From contig JALOAD010000050.1 of the NCBI GenBank assembly GCA_023228995.1, positions 1 through 23,337 on the forward strand: a DNA stretch of 23,337 nt, written 5' to 3'. This document shows, in pieces, positions 7,405-13,831 of this stretch (its first letter is position 1; each line of letters starts with the position of its first letter). The DNA comes from Candidatus Muiribacterium halophilum. GTDB taxonomy: Bacteria > Muiribacteriota > Muiribacteriia > Muiribacteriales > Muiribacteriaceae. Below the pieces are notes generated by a model, which saw nothing but the letters and a program-made list of their open reading frames with translations, ran no database searches and had not been told where the DNA came from. Both the position numbers and the translations under genes were made by a program.

Positions 7405-8615
7405 ATCTCACTTCCTTTTTCCATAAGTTTAGGAAGTTCTTCTTCAAGAACTGGAAGTATTTTATTAACATCTCCAACAATGCCTAAATCTGCAATTTTT
7501 AATATTGGAGCTGAAAAATCTTTATTTATAGCAATTATATAACTGGAATTTTCCATTCCAGCAGTATGTTGAATAGCTCCTGATATTCCAAGTGCAATAT
7601 AAAGTTCTGGACGAACAGTTTTACCAGTCTGACCAACCTGTCTTTCTGATGCAGCCCAGCCATCTTCTATTGCTGCTCTTGAAGCTCCAACTTCACCACC
7701 TATTTTTTCAGCAAGAGAATATAATTTTTCAAAATTATCCTTACTACCCATACCTCTTCCGCCAGAAATAATAATTCGAGCATCTTCAAGGTTTACATTA
7801 TGTTTTATTTCTTTAACTGATTCAATTATCTTTACAGCATTAATATAATGTGCAAAATCAATGTCATTAACTTTAACCATTTCAATTTTATTAGGATTTT
7901 CAACTTCCTCAAGTTTCATTACTCCAGGTCTTACAGTTGACATCTGAGGTCTATGATCAGGACACATTATAGTAGCCATGATATTTCCGCCAAAAGCAGG
8001 TCTTGTTTGTAAAATAAGTTTTGTTTCGTCACAAATTTCTAAAGCTGTACAATCTGCTGTTAATCCTGTTAATAATTTATTTGCTACTCTTGGAGCAAGA
8101 TCTCTACCCATGTGTGTAGCACCAAAAAGTACTATTTCAGGCTTGTATTTTTTTACAAGCTCGGTAACAATATGCGTTCCAACAAGTGTTTCATAAGTTG
8201 CAAGTCTTTGGTCTTCAACAACATAAACACCATCTGCACCATATTTTGCAAGATTTTCTGACATTTCTGTAATTTTATCGCCAAAAGAAACAACCCAAAC
8301 TTTTGAATTTGTTTTTTGGGAAAGTCTTTTTGCAGTACTTATCAATTCAAGTGATACATTTTTAATTTTTCCATCTAAAAATTCTGCTATAACCCATATA
8401 TTTTTGTAACATGAAAAATCTTTTTCCACATCTTTATCTTTGCCTGTAGTATGAATAGCATTAACAGGACAAACTTCAAGACATGCTCCACATGTAGTAC
8501 ATTTTTCTTCATTTATAAAAGCTTTCTTTTCAGAAAAATCTATTGCATTAAATGGACAGTGTGAAATACATTTTTTACAACCAATACACTCATCCTTTGT
8601 AATAAAAACTTTCAC
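7401..8615 (-). CDS. etfA: Electron transfer flavoprotein alpha subunit with N-terminal 2[4Fe-4S] ferredoxin domain
   Basis: A 404-residue fusion. Residues 1-56 hold two CxxCxxCxxxC motifs (Cys10, 13, 16, 20 and Cys39, 42, 45, 49) as in 2[4Fe-4S] ferredoxins. The rest is ETF alpha, with a FAD-binding C-terminal domain including GGRGMG (285-290), VGASRAA, VGQTGK (327-332) and GISGAIQH (343-350). This architecture is known from the alpha subunits CarE (caffeyl-CoA reductase) and LctC (lactate dehydrogenase complex) of Acetobacterium, which take part in electron bifurcation with ferredoxin. It starts with GTG behind a GGGGGG Shine-Dalgarno, 12 nt after the acyl-CoA dehydrogenase, its likely electron partner. 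ETF needs a beta subunit; none is encoded next to it or anywhere in this window. The placement inside a fatty-acid synthesis operon is unusual. Confidence 0.94.
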   Translation of the reverse strand: MKVFITKDECIGCKKCISHCPFNAIDFSEKKAFINEEKCTTCGACLEVCPVNAIHTTGKDKDVEKDFSCYKNIWVIAEFLDGKIKNVSLELISTAKRLSQKTNSKVWVVSFGDKITEMSENLAKYGADGVYVVEDQRLATYETLVGTHIVTELVKKYKPEIVLFGATHMGRDLAPRVANKLLTGLTADCTALEICDETKLILQTRPAFGGNIMATIMCPDHRPQMSTVRPGVMKLEEVENPNKIEMVKVNDIDFAHYINAVKIIESVKEIKHNVNLEDARIIISGGRGMGSKDNFEKLYSLAEKIGGEVGASRAAIEDGWAASERQVGQTGKTVRPELYIALGISGAIQHTAGMENSSYIIAINKDFSAPILKIADLGIVGDVNKILPVLEEELPKLMEKGSEI

Positions 8616-8627
8616 CAGAGCCCCCCT

Positions 8628-9776
8628 TTATATTCCTTTTAATAAATTTGTTGCGATTACTAATCTTTGTATTTCAGAAGTTCCTTCATATATTTGTGTA
8701 ATTTTGGAATCTCTAAAAAATCTTTCGATTGGATAATCTTTCATATAACCATAACCACCATGAATCTGAATTGCTTGAGTTGCAGCTTTTTCACAAAGTT
8801 CAGATGCATATAGTTTAGCTTGAGCAGCTTCTGTACTATATGGCATGTCATTTTGTTTAAGCCATGCTGATTTATAAGTTAAAAGTCTTGCTGCTTCTGT
8901 TTCTGTATAAATATCTGCAAGCATCCATTGTATTGACTGAAATCTTGAAATAGTGCTTCCAAACTGTTTTCTTTCTTTAGCATATTTAACCGCAGCATCC
9001 AGAGAACCTTGTGCAATTCCCAATGCCTGAGCTGCAATACCAATTCTTCCACCATCAAGAGTGTTCATAGCTATTTCAAAGCCTTGACCAACTTCTCCAA
9101 GAAGATTATCTTTAGGTATAGTACAGTCCTGCATAACAAGTTCTGCTGTTCCTGAAGCTCTTATGCCCATTTTATTTTCTTTAACACCAACTGAGAAACC
9201 AGGAGAAGTTTTTTCAACTATAAAAGCACACATTCTTCCACGTTTTCCTCTTTTAGTGACTAATTTTGCGAACATAATAATAGTATCAGCTACATCTCCA
9301 CCTGATATAAAAATCTTATTACCATTAAGTATATAATGATCGCCTTTATCTTCAGCAGTAGTCTGCTGATTAAAAGCATCTGATCCAGCTTCTGGTTCTG
9401 TAAGTCCAAAAGCTCCTAAAGTATCACCTTTAGCCATAGGTAAAAGATATTTCATTTTTTGTTCATGAGTTCCATATTGATGTAATGGCCATGCAGCAAG
9501 AGAATTAACAGCTGCTATTATTCCACCGGTTGAAGCACAAGCTTTCGAAATTTCTTCAATTGCAATAACATAAGTAATATAATCAGCTCCAGCTCCTCCA
9601 TATTCTTTAGGAACAGTTATTCCAAAAAGTCCCATTTTTGCCATTTTTTTGACAGTTTCCCATGGAAACCTTGAATTTTCATCGATTTCTGTAGCAATTG
9701 GTTCAACTTCATTTTTAGCAAATTCCCTAATTACTTTTTTAAACATCTTCTGTTCGGGAGTATAGCCAAATTCCAT
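8628..9776 (-). CDS. Acyl-CoA dehydrogenase family flavoprotein (short-chain/butyryl type)
   Basis: A 382-residue FAD enzyme of the acyl-CoA dehydrogenase family, soluble and complete. It has the three expected parts: an N-terminal helical domain, a middle beta domain with FGLTEPEAGSDAF near residues 122-134, and a C-terminal helical domain. The catalytic base is Glu364 in IYEGTSEIQ, the position used by short- and medium-chain members. QIHGGYGYM binds FAD. Overall it resembles butyryl-CoA dehydrogenase and the CarC reductase. Two adjacent ATG codons exist (9779 and 9776); AGGAGG at 9781-9786 is spaced better for the second. It overlaps the plsX stop and precedes etfA, so it probably exchanges electrons with that ETF, either oxidising acyl-CoA or, with bifurcating ETF, reducing enoyl-CoA. 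The substrate chain length cannot be read from sequence. Confidence 0.93.
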   Translation of the reverse strand: MEFGYTPEQKMFKKVIREFAKNEVEPIATEIDENSRFPWETVKKMAKMGLFGITVPKEYGGAGADYITYVIAIEEISKACASTGGIIAAVNSLAAWPLHQYGTHEQKMKYLLPMAKGDTLGAFGLTEPEAGSDAFNQQTTAEDKGDHYILNGNKIFISGGDVADTIIMFAKLVTKRGKRGRMCAFIVEKTSPGFSVGVKENKMGIRASGTAELVMQDCTIPKDNLLGEVGQGFEIAMNTLDGGRIGIAAQALGIAQGSLDAAVKYAKERKQFGSTISRFQSIQWMLADIYTETEAARLLTYKSAWLKQNDMPYSTEAAQAKLYASELCEKAATQAIQIHGGYGYMKDYPIERFFRDSKITQIYEGTSEIQRLVIATNLLKGI

Positions 9777-10759
9777 CATTCCTCCTCATTATTACAGTTA
9801 GATTTTTTATTATTGAATTCATCAATTCTAATCTTAACTTTATCAAGCATTTTATTTTGTGCAAGTACTGAAGCAAACTTTATAGCACTCGATATAGCTT
9901 TTGCTTTTGAAACTCCATGGGTTATAACAACCTGCCCATTAACCCCAAGAAGCATAGCACCGCCATATTCCTGATAATCTAATTTAGCTTTCAGTTTTTC
10001 TACATATTCGACAGGTATTTTAGATTGCAACATAGCACCTAAAGCAAGATAAGAAATACCTTCCATAGATTTAAGAACAATATTTCCTGTAAAACCGTCA
10101 CATACAACAACATCTGCCTCATCTTCAAGAACTAAAGTATTTGGCTCAATATTTCCTGCAAAATTGATTTGTTCGTTATTTGAGAATTTTTCATATACAT
10201 CACCGTAAAACTTATTACCTTTGCTTTTTTCGCTACCAATGTTCAATAAGCCAATTCTTGGTTTAGCTTTTTCAAGCAATAATTCTGCATATACTGAACC
10301 TAGTACCGCAAAATGTTCCATGTGACCAACTCTGCAATCAGAATTAGCACCAACATCCAATAAAACTGTAGGAGATTTGATTCCAGGAAGAATTACAGCT
10401 ATTGCAGGTCTTTCAACCCCTTTAACTCTTCCAAGTCTCAAAAAAGCTTCAGCCACAACTTTTCCAGTATTAGCTGCTGATAAAAAAACACTATTATTGT
10501 ATTTTTTTGTAAGCTCAATACCTTCACTTATAGAAGTGACAGACTTTCTTTTAATCTTGTATTCATCTTCTTTTTCATGTTTAATATCATGAAATATAAG
10601 ATTATCTGATTCCCAAAGATATGGTTTAGCTTTAGTCATATCTCCGACCAGTACAAACTTTACACCCTCAGTTTCTTTTTCAGCTATTTGAATGCCTTTA
10701 AGAATTTCGGAGGGAGCATAATCTCCCCCCATTATATCAATTATTATGTGTTTTTCCAT
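9776..10759 (-). CDS. plsX: Phosphate acyltransferase PlsX
   Basis: A 327-residue peripheral enzyme that converts acyl-ACP and phosphate to acyl-phosphate, which PlsY then uses to acylate glycerol-3-phosphate. Recognisable blocks are IDIMGGDYAPSEIL (residues 7-20), SAANTGKVVAEA, RPAIAVILPG, LLDVGANSDCR, NIGSEKSKGN, VCDGFTGNIVLKSMEG and the C-terminal ITHGVSKAKAISSAI. The length is typical. It follows rpmF with a one-base overlap (TAATG) and ends in overlap with the acyl-CoA dehydrogenase start. The rpmF-plsX pair is highly conserved in bacteria; fabH normally follows plsX but does not here. Confidence 0.97.
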   Translation of the reverse strand: MEKHIIIDIMGGDYAPSEILKGIQIAEKETEGVKFVLVGDMTKAKPYLWESDNLIFHDIKHEKEDEYKIKRKSVTSISEGIELTKKYNNSVFLSAANTGKVVAEAFLRLGRVKGVERPAIAVILPGIKSPTVLLDVGANSDCRVGHMEHFAVLGSVYAELLLEKAKPRIGLLNIGSEKSKGNKFYGDVYEKFSNNEQINFAGNIEPNTLVLEDEADVVVCDGFTGNIVLKSMEGISYLALGAMLQSKIPVEYVEKLKAKLDYQEYGGAMLLGVNGQVVITHGVSKAKAISSAIKFASVLAQNKMLDKVKIRIDEFNNKKSNCNNEEE

Positions 10760-10947
10760 TATTCCTTAACTTTGATTACTGAGTTCCCCTTGTAATTACC
10801 ACAAGCCTTGCATACTCTATGAGGCAGCACAGGCTGTCCACAGTCAGGGTTGGAACACTTAGCAAAGTTAGCAGGAATATAGGCTTTCCAGTTTGCTTTT
10901 CTTTTGTCTCTTCTACTCTTCGAATGTCTACTCACTGGATTTGGCAT
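10759..10947 (-). CDS. rpmF: Ribosomal protein bL32
   Basis: A 62-residue basic ribosomal protein of the large subunit. The N-terminus MPNPVSRHSKSRRDKRKANW is diagnostic for bL32, and four cysteines in CSNPDCGQPVLPHRVCKACG form the zinc-binding ribbon, so this is the zinc-containing (C+) type. AGGAGG stands 6 nt before the ATG. It is the first gene of the fatty-acid operon, just downstream of a strong promoter. The yceD (DUF177) gene that often precedes rpmF is absent; ackA lies there instead. Co-transcription would link ribosome supply with lipid synthesis. Confidence 0.97.
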   Translation of the reverse strand: MPNPVSRHSKSRRDKRKANWKAYIPANFAKCSNPDCGQPVLPHRVCKACGNYKGNSVIKVKE

Positions 10948-10978
10948 AAATTTCCTCCTGCATATAAAATGTCTATTT

Positions 10979-11007
10979 AGTATAAATTCCAGTCATTGCT
11001 ATGTCAA
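10979..11007 (-). promoter_or_regulatory. Strong sigma-70 promoter of the rpmF-plsX-fab operon
   Basis: The minus strand has consensus TTGACA (11002-11007), exactly 17 nt, then TATACT (10979-10984, 5 of 6). The predicted start near 10972 gives a leader of about 25 nt with AGGAGG ahead of rpmF. The -35 box overlaps the ackA stop codon, so the operon has its own promoter even if ackA transcripts read through. This is the best promoter match I found in the window. Confidence 0.8.
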
Positions 11008-12198
11008 GTTTTTTATTATTCTTTCTGTTTCAGAAGCTATTACAAATTCTTCATCAGTTGGTAAAACAAGCACTTTCACTTTAGAACCTTCGCCTGAAAT
11101 ATCTCCAGATTTACCTCTAATAGTATTGTCATTTTTATTTTTATCATATACAATGCCAAGATATTCCATATCTTTAAGAGTATTTTCCCTTAAGGTAAAA
11201 TCATTTTCTCCGACTCCACCCGTCCAAACTATTGCATCTACTCCATTCATAACAGCAGCATAAGCTCCAATATATTTTTTCATTCTGTGAGCCATAAGTT
11301 TATAGGTAAGAATACATCTTTCATCACCTTTCAAATATCCTTCTTCAATTTCTCTAAGATCATTAGATATCTGTGATATACCCTCAACGCCACTTTTATT
11401 ATTAAGCATTTCCATAACTTGTTTTTCACCATATCCGCAATATTCCTGAAGATATCCAATAATAGCAGGATCTATATCACCACATCTTGTTCCCATTACA
11501 AGACCTTCAAGCGGAGTAAATCCCATTGAAGTATCAACCGATTTACCATATTTTATTGCAGTTATAGAACTTCCATTACCACAATGACATGTTATAATTT
11601 TAAGTTTTTTAATATCTTTTCCTAAAAACTTAGCTGCTTGTTCTGCAACAAACCAGTGGGAAGTACCATGAAAACCATATCTTCTTATTTTGTTATTTTC
11701 ATATAACTCATAAGGTAATGCATAAAGATATGCATGAGGTTCCATTGTTTGATGAAAAGCAGTATCAAAACAACCCGCTTGTTTAATACCAGGTAGAAGT
11801 TTTTCACACGCTTCCACACCTTTGATATTATGAGGATTGTGTAAAGGTGCAAGTGAAGTGCAATCTCTCATTGCTTCAAGAACATCACTATCTATAAATA
11901 CTGATTCAGCAAATTTTTCTCCACCATGAACAAGTCTATGACCAATTGCATCAATTTCTTTAAGATCAGATATACAACCATATTCTTTATTGGTGAGAGC
12001 TTCAACTATAATTCCAATACCATCAGTATGGTTTTTAATTGAAGTTATATTTTTTTTATCACCTTTTTCACTCTTATACTTAAAGATAGCATCTTCTTTA
12101 CCAATCCTTTCAACTATACCTTTAGCTACAACACCATCTGCATTTCTAAACTGATACTTTATAGACGATGAACCGCAATTTAAAACAAGTATTTTCAT
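10999..12198 (-). CDS. ackA: Acetate kinase
   Basis: A 399-residue cytoplasmic enzyme converting acetyl-phosphate and ADP to acetate and ATP, a main ATP-yielding step of fermentation. Seen motifs are MKILVLNCGSSSIKYQF at the N-terminus, GHRLVHGGEKF, FHGTSHWFVAEQAA, GFTPLEGLVMGTRCGDIDPAI, and TGGVGEND near the C-terminus. The length matches the family when translation begins at the ATG at 12198, where AAGGAG lies 6 nt upstream; the frame extends 11 codons further with no support. No phosphotransacetylase gene is in the window. It lies 37 nt after the HEAT/zinc-ribbon gene with no clear terminator between, so they may be co-transcribed. The fab operon promoter begins inside its 3' end. A butyrate kinase is possible in principle but the motifs favour AckA. 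Confidence 0.97.
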   Translation of the reverse strand: MKILVLNCGSSSIKYQFRNADGVVAKGIVERIGKEDAIFKYKSEKGDKKNITSIKNHTDGIGIIVEALTNKEYGCISDLKEIDAIGHRLVHGGEKFAESVFIDSDVLEAMRDCTSLAPLHNPHNIKGVEACEKLLPGIKQAGCFDTAFHQTMEPHAYLYALPYELYENNKIRRYGFHGTSHWFVAEQAAKFLGKDIKKLKIITCHCGNGSSITAIKYGKSVDTSMGFTPLEGLVMGTRCGDIDPAIIGYLQEYCGYGEKQVMEMLNNKSGVEGISQISNDLREIEEGYLKGDERCILTYKLMAHRMKKYIGAYAAVMNGVDAIVWTGGVGENDFTLRENTLKDMEYLGIVYDKNKNDNTIRGKSGDISGEGSKVKVLVLPTDEEFVIASETERIIKNLT

Positions 12199-12235
12199 TT
12201 TACACTCCTTTTTTTTATAAAAATCTTCCATAAAT

Positions 12236-13096
12236 CTATTGACTAATAGAATTTAACTCTCTTCCACATAATCCACAAAAATTCTGACTTTCAGGAAATT
12301 CTTTTTTACAAACTTCACAATATTTCTTTTTTGTTTGATTTTCAAGTATATTATTTAGACATATTGTTGCATTTTCAGCTATTTTTTTATTAAAACTAAC
12401 TGTTAGCTTACGAATTTCAGGTATTATCTCTTTAGTACCAATATTTGAAAAAACTTCCATAAGTTTTATAATCAATCTTTCATTTTTAGTTGTTCTAAAA
12501 ATATTAACGAGAAGTTCAAAAGTCTTATTATCATTTATTTGCCATAAAGTATGAATTACACTTTCATTTACAAATACATCGCTACCAGATGAAAGCTTTT
12601 CAAATACTTTAAGCATTCTTTTATCACCAAAAGAATATAAAGCTTTAGCAGCACTTATTTTAACTCTTGGACTTGAATCTTTGAGTAAATATGCAATCTC
12701 AGGTATTGTATTTTTCAAACCCATACTCTCTAGTGTTTCAACTGCATTTGCCCTAACTCTATGATCACTATCTTTAAGACATTTTACAATATAATTAATA
12801 TATTCTGCTCGTTTTTCAACTGTTAACACTCTAAGAAGCGTTGCTCTAATGTATTCATCTGAAGATTCTTTAAGAATATTAAAAATGTCAAATATTATTT
12901 CTTTATCAGCAGATTTTCTAACTGTTTCAAGAATCTTTATAATAATAAAAATATTATTTTCAATTTCAAGTTTTTTTATTATTTCATCTTTAACAACCCC
13001 GATATGTTCGGGATTATTCTCAAAATAAAACAAAGTTTCAAAAACTTTATCTTGCTCTTTAGAAAAAAGATCTTTTTTTAACTGTTCTTCATTCAT
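12236..13096 (-). CDS. HEAT-repeat protein with C-terminal zinc ribbon
   Basis: A 286-residue soluble protein. Residues 1-255 are paired helices of HEAT/PBS-lyase type, with recurring Asp-x-x-x-x-Val-Arg-x-x-Ala turns (for example DSDHRVRANAVETLESMG and DSSPRVKISAAKALYSFG). The C-terminus carries CEVC (260-263) and CGLC (274-277), a compact zinc ribbon resembling those appended to many bacterial proteins. Such proteins usually act as binding scaffolds, and I cannot assign a partner. The ATG is preceded by AAGGAA. It lies directly upstream of ackA and about 740 nt downstream of a second, larger HEAT gene, from which it is separated by a repeat-rich spacer. Whether the two HEAT proteins are related by duplication would need an alignment. 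Confidence 0.8.
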   Translation of the reverse strand: MNEEQLKKDLFSKEQDKVFETLFYFENNPEHIGVVKDEIIKKLEIENNIFIIIKILETVRKSADKEIIFDIFNILKESSDEYIRATLLRVLTVEKRAEYINYIVKCLKDSDHRVRANAVETLESMGLKNTIPEIAYLLKDSSPRVKISAAKALYSFGDKRMLKVFEKLSSGSDVFVNESVIHTLWQINDNKTFELLVNIFRTTKNERLIIKLMEVFSNIGTKEIIPEIRKLTVSFNKKIAENATICLNNILENQTKKKYCEVCKKEFPESQNFCGLCGRELNSISQ

Positions 13097-13213
13097 AATA
13101 TTTTTCCTTATGCCGAAAATATTGAAATTGAGAAAAAACTAACATACCTGTATTAACTGTTAAAAGTTATATAAATTAGCTTTTTCAATATACTATACTT
13201 TGGAGTTGTTTAT

Positions 13214-13327
13214 ATGATAATAAAAATTCTTAATAATGGCAAAATTAAATTAAATGAAAAAACATTTAAAAATGATGATTACCTTGGTATAGTGGATAAA
13301 ATAAAAAAAGAACTAAGAAAAGTATAG
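13214..13327 (+). CDS. Possible 37-residue small protein on the plus strand
   Basis: An ATG frame of 37 codons ending in TAG, encoding a hydrophilic, lysine-rich peptide (starts MIIKILNNGKIKLNEKTF, ends IKKELRKV) that reads like a strand-turn-helix miniprotein rather than random AT-rich translation. GGAG lies 8 nt before the ATG, and TATACT boxes at 13189-13199 could serve as a -10, though I see no good -35. It would be the only plus-strand gene in the window. Its stop falls within the first 11-nt repeat. I do not recognise the family, and it may be spurious. Confidence 0.3.
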   Translation: MIIKILNNGKIKLNEKTFKNDDYLGIVDKIKKELRKV

Positions 13328-13416
13328 AAATAGTATAAGAACAGTATAAGAACAGTATAAGAACAGTATGTGAAGCGTATAGAAACAGTACAGAAGCGGT
13401 ACAAAAGTATAAAATC
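13321..13416. repeat. Degenerate 11-nt tandem repeat array (about 9 units)
   Basis: Consensus AGTATAAGAAC. Three perfect copies lie at 13332-13364, flanked by AGTATAGAAAT at 13321 and by drifting copies to 13416 (unit lengths 12, 10, 11, 8, 11). The period is close to one helical turn, so every AGTATA faces the same side of the DNA. Read on the minus strand each unit contains TATACT, a -10-like hexamer. Confidence 0.8.
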
Positions 13417-13469
13417 AATTTGGCGTTACCTAGTTTTACTTGTAAAAATACATCGTGAGCATAGCGAAC

Positions 13470-13492
13470 AAAAATGTTCACCGAACATTTTT
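13470..13492. terminator. Perfect hairpin, candidate bidirectional terminator
   Basis: AAAAATGTTC and GAACATTTTT pair over 10 bp around the 3-nt loop ACC. Both strands end the stem in five T residues, so it could stop transcription from either side: the large HEAT operon on the minus strand, or a plus-strand transcript from the small frame at 13214. The stem is AT-rich (three G-C pairs), so efficiency may be moderate. Confidence 0.5.
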
Positions 13493-13561
13493 ATATGAAG
13501 TGGATTTAGTGTTTTCCTATTTTACTGTATTAACTCCCTAACTCTAATAACTCTTTAACCA

Positions 13562-13793
13562 TTTCACTCTTTCACTCTTTCACTCTTTCACTCTTTCACT
13601 CTTTCACCATTTCACTCTTTCACTCTTTCACCATTTCACTCTTTCACTCTTTCACCATTTCACTCTTTCACTCTTTCACTCTTTCACCATTTCACTCTTT
13701 CACTCTTTCACTCTTTCACCATTTCACTCTTTCACTCTTTCACTCTTTCACTCTTTCACTCTTTCACTCTTTCACTCTTTCACCATTTCACTA
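13562..13793. repeat. Octamer tandem repeat array, 29 units of TTTCACNN
   Basis: Twenty-nine uninterrupted 8-nt units: 22 TTTCACTC, 6 TTTCACCA and one final TTTCACTA, bounded by degenerate copies (TTTAACCA at 13554, TTTCAAAA at 13794). The CCA variants start at 13602, 13626, 13650, 13682, 13714 and 13778, spaced 24, 24, 32, 32 and 64 nt, which shows expansion in blocks of several units. The minus strand has TGA in each unit and is closed in all frames; the plus strand is open but has no start and no protein-like character. It follows the large HEAT gene and would be transcribed as its 3' untranslated region unless terminated first. Confidence 0.95.
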
Positions 13794-13831
13794 TTTCAAA
13801 AATTTCTTTGATATTACCATGTTTTTATTTT

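Larger units (their letters stand above)
13097..13831. other. Gene-poor, repeat-rich spacer between two HEAT-protein genes
   Basis: This 735-nt stretch holds, from left to right, the leader of the HEAT/zinc-ribbon gene, a possible tiny plus-strand gene, a degenerate 11-nt tandem array, a perfect 10-bp hairpin, about 60 nt of plain AT-rich sequence, and a 29-unit octamer array ending 39 nt from the large HEAT gene's stop. I see no RNA gene or mobile-element open frame in it. Confidence 0.7.

Noticed and set aside
10904-11263. 119-codon plus-strand open frame opposite ackA and rpmF
   Set aside because: It crosses the rpmF leader and promoter and the ackA 3' end and shows no protein family features.
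12199-12231. ackA start 11 codons upstream
   Set aside because: The extension contains the Shine-Dalgarno for the ATG at 12198 and precedes the conserved acetate kinase N-terminus.
13266-13481. 71-codon minus-strand open frame
   Set aside because: It runs straight through the 11-nt repeat array, so the hydrophobic repeated peptide is a translation of the repeats. There is no convincing ribosome-binding site or family resemblance.
13562-13793. CRISPR-like array
   Set aside because: Units are 8 nt with no spacers and no cas genes nearby; this is a simple satellite.
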